Assembly (NCBI GenBank): GCA_900766495.1
Contig: CAAFVM010000047.1
Coordinates: 1 to 44,955 of the forward strand
Length of the DNA: 44,955 nucleotides
Reading direction: 5' to 3'
Origin: Clostridia bacterium
GTDB taxonomy: Bacteria; Bacillota; Clostridia; Christensenellales; Borkfalkiaceae
Shown: in pieces, positions 7,576 through 15,774 of the stretch
Layout of the letters: each line of letters starts with the position of its first letter
Position numbering within the stretch: position 1 is the stretch's first letter
Notes under the pieces: generated by a model
What the model was told of the DNA's origin: nothing
Seen by the model: the letters and a program-made list of their open reading frames with translations, nothing else
Database searches by the model: none
Made by a program: the position numbers and the translations under genes

Positions 7576-8196
7576 TTACCTCGCCTTATTAAAAGAGGTA
7601 AGCGCGGATTCTTTTCGGGCGGCGAAATAATCGGCTGCGCGCCCGCCCTCGTATTCTTCGATTTTGCGGCGGAGTTGTTCGTTTTCTTTGGCGCATTTGT
7701 TCTGAATTTTTTTAATAAGCGCGTCTATTTCTTTACGGAGCTTTGCGTTTTTGCCGCTCTGCCTGTTAGAAATAAACGGATTATAACACCTGCCGAGCCT
7801 CTGTTTTTGTTGCAAAACCTCGCGCATTACTATGGCTTTCTGCCTTTTCACCATAGAGGCAAATTTGTTCTGATAGCGCATTGCAAGAACCTTGTCGCCG
7901 CCCGCAACGTTCATAACCGCCGCTCGGGTAGAGCCGCATTTAAGCCGCTCGTCAAGCACTTTGCGAAGCAGTTCGTTTTCTTCTTTCTGCGTCCACAAAA
8001 CCCGCTTTTTCACCGAAAAAATTTCGGCGTTTTTTTTGGCGATTACTCTGTAATAATAGTTGCGCACGCTGCCGCTCGAAAGCCCTGTTTTTCGGGCGGT
8101 CTTTTCAAAAACCTTGCAAAGCGGAACGCCGTTTTTCTCGGCGGCTTCAAGATTTAAAATAAAAACTCGTTTTTCTTTTTCGCTCATTCCTTTCAC
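7576..8196 (-). CDS. Hypothetical DNA-binding-like protein with coiled-coil end
   Basis: I do not recognise the family. The 206-residue basic protein has a possible helix-turn-helix (GLSSGSVRNYYYRVI, near 37-51), then a segment WTQKEENELLRKVLDERL that resembles a Myb/SANT helix followed by an arginine-rich stretch, and a heptad-like Lys/Glu-rich C-terminus likely to form a coiled coil. This layout is reminiscent of RsfA-like sporulation regulators, but that is inference. The GTG at 8196 is preferred because AGGAGG precedes it by nine bases; the ATG at 8187 is an alternative. It stands between mrp and a divergent hypothetical gene and has no clear operon partner. Confidence 0.6.
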   Translation of the reverse strand: MKGMSEKEKRVFILNLEAAEKNGVPLCKVFEKTARKTGLSSGSVRNYYYRVIAKKNAEIFSVKKRVLWTQKEENELLRKVLDERLKCGSTRAAVMNVAGGDKVLAMRYQNKFASMVKRQKAIVMREVLQQKQRLGRCYNPFISNRQSGKNAKLRKEIDALIKKIQNKCAKENEQLRRKIEEYEGGRAADYFAARKESALTSFNKAR

Positions 8197-8346
8197 CGTA
8201 AATACCCTCCTGCCCGCAAAACGCTTATATTTTTTTAGCAAACCTATCGCCTGATTTTTTTTTGCGTTTTTTTCGCGGTATTCTCATTATTCCCGCCGCG
8301 CGCGATTTTAATCATAGATAAGCTTAAAATTTCATAAATTATTACG

Positions 8347-9375
8347 GTGAATTTTATGTTGTGCTGTTTTTTAAGTAATCGCCGCTTTGCGGTTAAATTT
8401 AACGGCGAGTTTTTAGGGCTTGCGGGAAACAATCTTTGCGGGGCGAACGTCTGCGCGAAAAACGCTTTTTTCGAATTTATTCCCGCGTGTTCGCTCTTTT
8501 TGCCGACTTCCGTTTTTTTAAACGACGGCTTCGCGGATAAATGCGCGGCTTTGCCTTTCGGCGAAAACTTTTCGGCAAGAGCTTCTAAATCTTCAACCGA
8601 TTGCGGTGTAAACGACGAGGACTTTTTTAACGGAGTTTCGTTTATAAATTCGGGCGACGGACTTTTGTTTTTTATAAAATTCAGATACGCTCCGCCCGCT
8701 TTAAAAAAAGAAAGTTCGCCGTTTAAAACAATAACCGCTCAAAGCGGGAACAAGGCGTTTTTCTTTTATTCGGGCGGAACTTTTTGTTTTATAGAAAGCG
8801 CGAGCGGCGGAGGCGATTATTTTAAACTTTGCGAAGATTTTCCGCTTAACGTAAGCGTTGAAGACTATAAAGAGCGGTTTATAATTATAAAAATTATGCG
8901 CGCGGGCGGCGAAAAAAACGAGGTTTTCATATTCGATTTGTCAGCGACCGATAAGCCGAAACTCGTTTTAAAAAGACTTTACGACGAACTTTTTATAGGC
9001 GACGACGTGGTTACGGTTTTAAAAACCCCGAGCGTTACGAAAATAGAAAAGCGCGAATCGTTTAACCTGACCGCGCCCGAAAAAAGCTATAAAATTTTTA
9101 CCCGCGAAACGCCTTTGGAATACGTAAACGAAAGGCTTTTACCGTTCGCTTTTTTGGAAGAGCTGGCGTTAGGCGCGCATTTCGAAGACTATTTGTCTGA
9201 AGAATTAAAAGAACAAAAAGACCTCGTTGCCGAATTTTTGGGAAAGTTCGATTTCTTTTTGCCCAAACTTTATAAAAACAGCGAAGAAACCGCAATTTTA
9301 ATTGAAAACAAAAAAATCAGGCGGCTTTCGATTTCTCTTTCCCGCCGCCTGATTACCGATTTGAATTTTATTTGA
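8347..9375 (+). CDS. Hypothetical protein
   Basis: No family was recognised. The frame encodes about 340 residues, from GTG at 8347 or, more likely, ATG at 8356. It is rich in Phe, with alternating hydrophobic patterns suggesting beta structure in the first two thirds and an acidic helical segment near the C-terminus. No signal peptide, membrane segment or cofactor motif stands out; the opening residues include cysteines but no metal motif. No strong ribosome binding site is visible. The 3' end overlaps the convergent helicase gene by eight bases. Codon use (many GCG, GGC, TTT and AAA codons) matches neighbouring host genes, which supports it being real. Confidence 0.6.
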   Translation: MNFMLCCFLSNRRFAVKFNGEFLGLAGNNLCGANVCAKNAFFEFIPACSLFLPTSVFLNDGFADKCAALPFGENFSARASKSSTDCGVNDEDFFNGVSFINSGDGLLFFIKFRYAPPALKKESSPFKTITAQSGNKAFFFYSGGTFCFIESASGGGDYFKLCEDFPLNVSVEDYKERFIIIKIMRAGGEKNEVFIFDLSATDKPKLVLKRLYDELFIGDDVVTVLKTPSVTKIEKRESFNLTAPEKSYKIFTRETPLEYVNERLLPFAFLEELALGAHFEDYLSEELKEQKDLVAEFLGKFDFFLPKLYKNSEETAILIENKKIRRLSISLSRRLITDLNFI

Positions 9376-12300
9376 TTTTGCTATATTCCTTAATCGCCGT
9401 TATAAATAGTTGACCGTATTTATTATACGCGATTTCACCTAACCCGTAAAGACTTGTAAATTCTTCTTTGGTTGCAGGTCTATACGTCGCCAAACTGACA
9501 AGCCCGTTGTTTTTTATTATCGCATACGCCGGGACTGCCTCTTTTTTTGCTGTTTTTGCTCTTACCTCGCGTAAATAATGCAATAAATCCATATCCGTTA
9601 TTAACACGCCGTCGTTGTCGACGACAACAGAAAAGCCGTCTTTTTCAATAAAATGTTCAATATGTTCTACTTTATGAACATCAGCTTTTTTACGCTCGAC
9701 GGCAGGTTCTTTATTCTTGCCGTTTATAATCGATGGCATTTGAGGTTCTGTTTGTCGTATATATGACGGCTTATCTACCGAAACGTCATCTTCAAAACCC
9801 TCCGTCTTCCAACGCAAATAGTAATCGCGAGACATCATTCTATCGCAACCTGTTTTGTCAGGCTTATAATTTGTACACCCCAAAATCAATTCGTTTTTAC
9901 CCTTTTTTACAATTAAATAACCGTCCTTGCATTTATCACATTTTTCAACCGACATATCGCCGCCGTTCAGGTCGTTGGTTATAAAATTACAGATTTCGGG
10001 TTCGTTTGTACACATCCACAACTTTAACCCGTAATTTTTTTTCCACCTCATTTGCAACGGATATCCGCAAACGGGACATTTTTTTATTTTTCCTATATTT
10101 GTTTCCTGCTCGTTAACAATATTCCCGTATAAAGATACGTTCGGATAGTCTTTTATTAATTCCAATATAAACTCGGACGGGTGTTGCTCCGGAGTTACTA
10201 TATAAACTCGATTTTTCGTTCTTGTCATAGCAACGTAAAAAAGTCTGCGCTCTTCCGCATATTCTATAGACTTATCGTCGCGCACGACATACTGCATCAC
10301 CGGGTCGTTGTCTACTTTAGAAGGAAAACCGTAAAGCTCGTTTCTTGCGTTAACTATAACGATATTATCGTAACCTAATCCCTTTGAGCTATGCGCGGTT
10401 AAAAATTCCAGTTTAGCGTATCTGTATTTTTTGCTTATTATTTTGTTGTTTTTTTCATCGTAAATAAAATCGTCGGAAAAACATAAATTTCTTGCGTCGA
10501 AATTATATCTTCCTATAAGAAGAATCGTAGAGTTTTTACCTTTTCCCTCTTCTTTGTTTTTTCCAAGTATTTGCCCTATTACCTCTTCTACTTTTTTGCC
10601 TAAATGAAAATATTTTCCGCCCTTTCCTTTAAATGCATTTTTATCGTATTCTTCGCTGTATGTTTCTATTATAACGGGTTTTTGTATTCTTTTAGGCGAA
10701 ACCAACGACTTTTTTATTTGGCTTTCGTTTTTTTGAATAAAGTTGCCCGCAATATCTATAACTTCCTGCGCGTTTCTGTATGTTTTTGTAATTTTTAATT
10801 CCTCTCCGTAACCCATTATAGAACAAAAATGAGTAAAAAGAGTTATATCCGACCCGCTGAACGCATATATCGATTGCCAATCGTCTCCTACGGCAATTAT
10901 TTTTGCCTCGCATAAGTTTGAAAGCTCTTTCGTTAAATCGAACCTTTGGCGAGAAATATCCTGATATTCGTCGACAATGATATATTTAAAATCCAAACGC
11001 TCTTTTTCTATTTCCTTTTCGCGCAATATGCGGGCTGAATCATTAATCATATCTTGAAAATCAATTGAATTGCTTTCAGCTAATTTTTTTTGATATTCAA
11101 GGTAACATTCTTTACATACGTCTAAAAACAATTTTGTTCTGACGTTTGCGTTTCCTCTTTCAAACCTATAAAAATCGTCGATATTATATCCGTTTGTTTT
11201 AAAATTGTTTATAAAAACGCATATTAGTTTTACCAGTTTAAGTATATACTTATTTTCTTCGGTATTTAATAATTTTTCGAATACTTCTTCCGACGAACGC
11301 TTTTCTAAAACAAAACCTGCGTTAATCAATTTTTCTTTTAAATGAGCGAGCAAATCTCTTCCGTCTTTAAATTTAGAAAAAGTATAGATAAGCGTTGTTC
11401 CGTGTTTTTTGTGAAGAGCTATTTTATCCAAAATACTCTTCTTATATTTATTTAATTGTTCTTCGGTATAATAACTGTGTTTCCCGTCTTCGGTTATACC
11501 AAAATGCTCTATATACGCTACTTTATCGCCTTGTTTTATGCAAAAATCAGGCGTATACGGTTTCTTTGAATTTAATATATGATACGGGTATATATCTTCG
11601 TAAACATAATCGATTTTGTTAAGATATAAAAAGTTAGCTATTTGAACTTCTTGAGCCGAGCGCAGTATTTCATTTGTAATAGTAGTAATTTTTTGCGTTC
11701 TTATATCTATAATCTGTTCGTTATATTCGTTTACGTTGCTTTTTAACGTGGAAAAATCGGCTTTCGATATATAATTAAAAAACAAATTAATATCGTTTCC
11801 CTCATACGGCGCTTCGAAATAAGAGCCGAAGAACATAATTAATTTATCTACAAGCTCGGGTTTTTCTAAAATATTTTCTTTTAAATATTTGTTGACAGTA
11901 TAGAAAAGAAAACCCTCTCCCGCTATTTGTTTTTTATCGTCTTCTTGTTTCCTTAATATCGCATATCCTGCACTGTGAAAAGTCGTTATAGGGCAAGGAA
12001 TCAGCAAACCGTCGTTAATTCTTTCTTTCAGTTCGCCTACCGCTTTGTTTGTAAAAGAAATAACAAGAATCTGTTTCGGGTCTATTCCTCTTTTTTCAAC
12101 CAAATATCTTACTTTTGCGGCGACGGTCGTTGTTTTTCCCGCTCCTGCCCCCGCAATAACCAAAGAATAATCTTCGTCGGATAAAATAACTCTGCGCTGT
12201 TCTTCGTCAAGAATGATATTCGAGTCTATTTCCTTAAGAATAGAATCTAAATATTCTTTTTCGGTTTCTAAATGTTTTTTAATAAATTTATCGTTATGAG

Positions 12301-12619
12301 AACGAACTATAACCGAACCTTTTACTATATCGGAAATATCTTCGTAAGAGTTTAAAAATCTTTCTATTTCGCTTTCTTTAACCTTGTTTTGTTTACAATA
12401 ATAAGTAAGCGTTTTAGCGCGTTTTCCGTTTTCAAAAAAAGTCGCGGTTTCTTCATAATCTTTAATTAAAAACATATAGTCGCTACGCGCCATAAACGAG
12501 TCTTTCTCTAAAATATCGGAAAACTTACCGTTAAAAGTTATTGCTTTAAGATATTCCGCCGGTAATTGCAAATTTTCAGATTTATCTTTTTTCCCGAAAA
12601 TTTTTGAGAAAAACCCCAT
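9368..12619 (-). CDS. UvrD/Rep-like superfamily 1 helicase with embedded nuclease-like domain
   Basis: The 1083-residue protein is an SF1A DNA helicase of the helicase IV (HelD/UvrD) type, acting in DNA repair or processing. In order: an N-terminal extension (1-135), Walker A AGAGAGKTTT (156-165), motif SFTNKA (189-194), an insertion (about 320-430) with PDF (358-360) and AYIEHFG (369-375) that looks like a PD-(D/E)XK nuclease core, Walker B VDEYQD (550-555), motif GDDWQSIYAFSG (579-590), and a C-terminal half with ARNELYGFPS and RLFYVAMTRTKN. Two zinc ribbons follow (CPVCGY...C and CDKC...C) and an HRDC-like domain ends it. The gene is visibly more AT-rich than its neighbours and lies next to tRNA genes, so transfer is possible. 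The ATG at 12619 was kept; its SD is weak. Confidence 0.9.
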   Translation of the reverse strand: MGFFSKIFGKKDKSENLQLPAEYLKAITFNGKFSDILEKDSFMARSDYMFLIKDYEETATFFENGKRAKTLTYYCKQNKVKESEIERFLNSYEDISDIVKGSVIVRSHNDKFIKKHLETEKEYLDSILKEIDSNIILDEEQRRVILSDEDYSLVIAGAGAGKTTTVAAKVRYLVEKRGIDPKQILVISFTNKAVGELKERINDGLLIPCPITTFHSAGYAILRKQEDDKKQIAGEGFLFYTVNKYLKENILEKPELVDKLIMFFGSYFEAPYEGNDINLFFNYISKADFSTLKSNVNEYNEQIIDIRTQKITTITNEILRSAQEVQIANFLYLNKIDYVYEDIYPYHILNSKKPYTPDFCIKQGDKVAYIEHFGITEDGKHSYYTEEQLNKYKKSILDKIALHKKHGTTLIYTFSKFKDGRDLLAHLKEKLINAGFVLEKRSSEEVFEKLLNTEENKYILKLVKLICVFINNFKTNGYNIDDFYRFERGNANVRTKLFLDVCKECYLEYQKKLAESNSIDFQDMINDSARILREKEIEKERLDFKYIIVDEYQDISRQRFDLTKELSNLCEAKIIAVGDDWQSIYAFSGSDITLFTHFCSIMGYGEELKITKTYRNAQEVIDIAGNFIQKNESQIKKSLVSPKRIQKPVIIETYSEEYDKNAFKGKGGKYFHLGKKVEEVIGQILGKNKEEGKGKNSTILLIGRYNFDARNLCFSDDFIYDEKNNKIISKKYRYAKLEFLTAHSSKGLGYDNIVIVNARNELYGFPSKVDNDPVMQYVVRDDKSIEYAEERRLFYVAMTRTKNRVYIVTPEQHPSEFILELIKDYPNVSLYGNIVNEQETNIGKIKKCPVCGYPLQMRWKKNYGLKLWMCTNEPEICNFITNDLNGGDMSVEKCDKCKDGYLIVKKGKNELILGCTNYKPDKTGCDRMMSRDYYLRWKTEGFEDDVSVDKPSYIRQTEPQMPSIINGKNKEPAVERKKADVHKVEHIEHFIEKDGFSVVVDNDGVLITDMDLLHYLREVRAKTAKKEAVPAYAIIKNNGLVSLATYRPATKEEFTSLYGLGEIAYNKYGQLFITAIKEYSKIK

Positions 12620-12688
12620 ATTCCAACCAACCTTTATAAATTAATATTTTTCTAATTAACTCAAATTATAATTTTATACTTTTTGTAT

Positions 12689-12717
12689 AATATATCATAT
12701 TTTCAATCGAAAAGCAA
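12689..12717 (-). promoter_or_regulatory. Candidate helicase promoter
   Basis: Minus-strand TTGCTT (12712-12717) and TATATT (12689-12694) with 17-base spacing. The surrounding DNA is so AT-rich that other -10 choices exist. Confidence 0.4.
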
Positions 12718-12834
12718 GCGCAACGCAATACAATAAAATTTACATTTAAAACAAAAAAACAGACATTTTTATTGCATCTTTAATAATTTACATATAGAAA
12801 AAACAGTATTTCTTTTCACGAATACAGCTTTTTC

Positions 12835-12846
12835 CTTGGTGACCCC
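12835..12846 (-). repeat. 12-base copy of the tRNA-Glu 3' end
   Basis: CTTGGTGACCCC here equals the segment over the 3' end of tRNA-Glu at 12993-13004. The adjacent bases only weakly resemble a T-arm. It may be a decayed tRNA end or a trace of recombination. The rest of 12718-12950 holds no gene that I can see. Confidence 0.35.
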
Positions 12847-12950
12847 ATGGGATATCGACATTATGCACACAATAAACCGCTAAATCATATACTCTTTTTA
12901 ACAAATAATTATTTTTCTTATAAGAAAATTTAACAGAAAAAACATAGAAA

Positions 12951-12990
12951 AAACGCCTACAATACTGGTTGTTCAGTATTGTAGGCGTTT
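12951..12990 (-). terminator. Terminator of the tRNA cluster
   Basis: A 17-bp perfect stem, AAACGCCTACAATACTG with its complement, around a six-base loop, followed on the minus strand by a T-run. It lies four bases past the tRNA-Glu CCA. Confidence 0.9.
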
Positions 12991-12994
12991 AACT

Positions 12995-13070
12995 TGGTGA
13001 CCCCTACGAGAATCGAACTCGTGTTACCGCCGTGAAAGGGCGATGTCTTAGACCGCTTGACCAAGGGGCC
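12995..13070 (-). tRNA. tRNA-Glu (TTC)
   Basis: The minus strand folds into a cloverleaf starting GGCCCCTTGG and ending with encoded CCA. The anticodon loop CTTTCAC gives TTC, and the T-arm contains GTTCGAATC. It is the last of three tandem tRNAs. Confidence 0.95.
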
Positions 13071-13116
13071 GATATTTCGGCAGAAGCCGCTTAAATTTGC
13101 AAATTCATACCGAATA

Positions 13117-13193
13117 TGGTAGCGGCGGTCAGATTCGAACCAACGACCTGCCGGGTATGAACCGGCCGCTATAACCAACTAAGCTACGCCGCC
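13117..13193 (-). tRNA. tRNA-Met (CAT), elongator
   Basis: Starts GGCGGCGTAGCTTAG and ends with encoded CCA. The anticodon loop TTCATAC gives CAT. The acceptor stem pairs at position 1 (G-U) and lacks the initiator mismatch, so it is elongator tRNA-Met. Confidence 0.92.
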
Positions 13194-13234
13194 ATATAAT
13201 CTTTCTTTTTATTCGTAAAGAAAGAGAAAACGTC

Positions 13235-13311
<77 letters not shown>

Positions 13312-13494
13312 TCGATTTAAAACGCTTGTTTATTTTATATTATATTATTCTTTTTGTCAACTGTTTTTTTGCCGTTTTCGGCTTTTTTTAAAATAAATAA
13401 TTTTTAGGCATTACGTTCTTCTTCTAAAACCGCCCTATTTCACATTAATTATAAAAAATTTTATTGTTTTTTGCTTTTCATAACTTATTTTTTG

Positions 13495-13503
13495 TGCTAT
13501 TAT
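13495..13503 (+). promoter_or_regulatory. Extended -10 element placing tilS transcription at its ATG
   Basis: TGCTATTAT (extended -10, TG at 13495) ends six bases before the tilS ATG at 13510, and no SD exists upstream. A start seven bases past the -10 would fall on the ATG, giving a leaderless mRNA. No good -35 is seen, as is usual for extended -10 promoters. Confidence 0.45.
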
Positions 13504-13509
13504 ATAATT

Positions 13510-14856
13510 ATGTTAAACCTTGCGCTTTTAAAAAAAGGCAGCCGCGTTGCGGTGGCTTTATCGGGCGGCAAAGATTCGGTTTGTCTGCTTTATCTGCTTT
13601 TATCGGTTTCGGGCGAGTTTGAAATAGAGGTAAAAGCCGTTAACGTAGAGCACGGAATACGCGGCGAATCTTCTTTGCGCGACAGCGAGTTCGTAAAAAC
13701 TCTTTGCGAAAAGCTGAACGTTCCGCTTAAAAGTTATTCGGTTAATTCGCTTGAACGAGCAAAAAAAACAGGCGAAAGCGAAGAACAAGCCGCGCGTTTT
13801 TTGCGTTACGAATGTTTTAAAAACGCTATTTCTTGCGGTTTTTGCGATTATATAGCCACAGCCCATCACGCCGCCGACGTGACAGAAACTCTTCTTCTTA
13901 ACATAATACGCGGCAGTTCGTTGAAAGGGCTTTGTTCCATACCCGAAACGGCTATGGACGGCAAAATAATCCGCCCGCTTTTATATATCGAAAAAAGCGA
14001 GATAGAAAATTACGTTTTAAAAAACAATTTGCAATACGTAACCGACGAAACAAATTTAAAAAACGATTATAACCGGAATTATTTACGCAACGAGGTTATT
14101 CCTTTAATAGAAAAACGCTTTCCGTCTTTTCAAAAATCGGTTTGCAAAACCTGTAAATCAATAAAATCCGAAGACGAATATTTAGACGGGCTTGCCCTTA
14201 AACTTACCGACGAAAGCGGTAGCTACGTTATTATTCCGAATTATTCCGATTTGCCGGTTTTTAAACGAGCCTGCGTTATGGCTTTAAAACTTAACGGTTT
14301 TACCGTCGACTACACCGAAAACCATATAAACGAGCTTGTAAAACTCGCGTTTACTCAAACCGGGAAAAAAGTTAGCTTAAAGTGCGGAATAACCGCTTAT
14401 AAAAGCTACGACAGATTAGTTTTTAAAACAAAAAGTGCCGAAACGTCTTCGTTAATCGACTTTTCGCTTGAAAAAACCACCTTTAACGATTACGAGCTTT
14501 CGTTTGAAAAAATCACCCGCGACGAGTTTTTAAACTGTTTGAATAATCAAAAACTTAAAAACGAAAAATATAAAACGGTTTTGTTTTTCGACCTTGACAA
14601 ACTGCCAAAAGGCTGCGTTATAAGGACGAGAAAGCAAGGCGACGTAATAACCGATTTCGGCGGAAAAACCAAAACTTTAAAAAAATATTTAACCGATAAA
14701 AAAGTAAGCGCGTTGATTTCGTGTGCTCTTCCCTTAATCGCCAAAGAAAATATCGTTTATATAGTTAGTTTAATTGACGTTTCCGCCCTGTTAAAGGTTG
14801 ACGAAAGCAGTAAAAATATTGTAAAATATATTTGTATCAACAAAGGAGAACGCTGA
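13510..14856 (+). CDS. tilS: tRNA(Ile)-lysidine synthase
   Basis: TilS attaches lysine to C34 of tRNA-Ile(CAT), changing its identity and codon reading from Met to Ile; it uses ATP and is usually essential. The 448-residue protein has the N-terminal PP-loop SGGKDS (18-23), the conserved AVNVEHGIRGESS segment, the RYECF and ATAHHAADVTETLLLNI motifs of the ATP pyrophosphatase domain, and a C-terminal domain with VIRTRKQGD, normal for full-length TilS. The ATG at 13510 is where homology begins. The stop codon directly abuts the hpt start codon, so the two are translationally coupled, the usual order in Bacillota, where ftsH normally follows; here ftsH is 20 kb away. Confidence 0.95.
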   Translation: MLNLALLKKGSRVAVALSGGKDSVCLLYLLLSVSGEFEIEVKAVNVEHGIRGESSLRDSEFVKTLCEKLNVPLKSYSVNSLERAKKTGESEEQAARFLRYECFKNAISCGFCDYIATAHHAADVTETLLLNIIRGSSLKGLCSIPETAMDGKIIRPLLYIEKSEIENYVLKNNLQYVTDETNLKNDYNRNYLRNEVIPLIEKRFPSFQKSVCKTCKSIKSEDEYLDGLALKLTDESGSYVIIPNYSDLPVFKRACVMALKLNGFTVDYTENHINELVKLAFTQTGKKVSLKCGITAYKSYDRLVFKTKSAETSSLIDFSLEKTTFNDYELSFEKITRDEFLNCLNNQKLKNEKYKTVLFFDLDKLPKGCVIRTRKQGDVITDFGGKTKTLKKYLTDKKVSALISCALPLIAKENIVYIVSLIDVSALLKVDESSKNIVKYICINKGER

Positions 14857-15396
14857 ATGTATAACGACCTTGAAAAAATCCTTATTACGAAAGAACAGAT
14901 AGCCAAGCGCGTGAAAGAGGTAGCCGCCGAGCTCGACCGCGACTACGAGGGCAAAAATCCCATTGCGGTTTGCATTCTTAAAGGCAGCGCGTTGTTTTTT
15001 GCCGATTTGGTGCGCGAAATGAAAATTCCTCTTCAATTCGACTTTTTGTCTATTTCCAGCTACGGCAACAAAACCCGCTCGTCGGGCGAGGTCAAAATGA
15101 TAAAAGACCTCGACAATAAAATAGAAAACAGACACGTTATTTTAATAGAAGATATAGTCGACAGCGGCTACACCCTTACCTATCTTAAAAAAATGCTGGC
15201 TTCGCGGATGCCCGCCTCTATAAAAGTATGCACTTTTTTAGATAAAAAATGCCGCCGCGAGGTTCCCCTCGAACCCGATTACTGCTGCTTCGATATAGAC
15301 GATTATTTCGTTGTAGGCTACGGTTTGGATTTTGCGCAGAAATACCGCAATCTTCCCGAAGTGGGTGTTTTAAAGCCCGAAATGTATAACAACTAA
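14857..15396 (+). CDS. hpt: Hypoxanthine phosphoribosyltransferase
   Basis: Converts hypoxanthine or guanine plus PRPP to IMP or GMP in purine salvage. The 179-residue protein has the PRPP-binding signature VILIEDIVDSGYTL (94-107) with the acidic pair Glu98-Asp99, the KGS loop near 42-44 and the flexible-loop SYG motif (68-70). The length is typical. The ATG immediately follows the tilS stop, and AAGGAGAAC within the end of tilS serves as SD. It is followed by a TATAAG-type repeat and a terminator. Confidence 0.95.
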   Translation: MYNDLEKILITKEQIAKRVKEVAAELDRDYEGKNPIAVCILKGSALFFADLVREMKIPLQFDFLSISSYGNKTRSSGEVKMIKDLDNKIENRHVILIEDIVDSGYTLTYLKKMLASRMPASIKVCTFLDKKCRREVPLEPDYCCFDIDDYFVVGYGLDFAQKYRNLPEVGVLKPEMYNN

Positions 15397-15409
15397 TTAA
15401 AATATAGGG

Positions 15410-15430
15410 CTATAAGTCGATTAACGGCAC
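15410..15430 (+). repeat. TATAAG loop repeat, copy 4
   Basis: Core CTATAAGTCGATTAACGG, followed by CACTTTT, 14 bases after the hpt stop codon on the same strand. This copy has no strong enclosing stem; the terminator proper follows. Confidence 0.65.
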
Positions 15431-15463
15431 TTTTGGCTTAATTAATTCAATATTAAAAAACAT

Positions 15464-15499
15464 AAAAAAGCGTTTTACTTAACGGTGAAACGCTTTTTT
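15464..15499 (+). terminator. Terminator after tilS-hpt
   Basis: AAAAAAGCGTTT pairs with AAACGCTTTTTT around a loop of about 13 bases, ending in a T-run. The following 120 bases hold nothing that I recognise before the next promoter. Confidence 0.85.
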
Positions 15500-15621
15500 G
15501 TTTTGCCTTTATTTTAATCGGTTTTGTTTTAATCGCTTTTTAAAAACACTCAAAAAAAACACTTTGCAACGGTTACTAATAAGAAATAATGCAATTTCAC
15601 ACATAAAATTGCAAAAAATAA

Positions 15622-15650
15622 TTGACTTTATAATATATTAGTTGTATAAT
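15622..15650 (+). promoter_or_regulatory. Pyruvate:ferredoxin oxidoreductase promoter and leader
   Basis: TTGACT (15622-15627) and TATAAT (15645-15650), 17-base spacing. The leader of about 118 bases has a GCAAAAA/TTTTTGC hairpin (15665-15682) and a second AT-rich hairpin. No known riboswitch was recognised. Confidence 0.85.
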
Positions 15651-15774
15651 TTAAAACGACGGTCGCAAAAAGGGCTTTTTGCGGGTAAGTAAGGCTTTTT
15701 AAGTATGATTTACTACCATTAAAAACCGAATTTGCGGCTTAAAAAACAGGATAATTTTATCGGAGGTTTCTTCA

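Noticed and set aside
12835..13004. The 12-base tRNA-Glu end repeat considered as att sites of an integrated element.
   Set aside because: The two copies are only 158 bases apart with no integrase between them, and the helicase lies outside.
15651..15774. The nifJ leader considered as a riboswitch or T-box.
   Set aside because: No conserved T-box, purine, SAM or other riboswitch core was recognised; only simple hairpins are seen.
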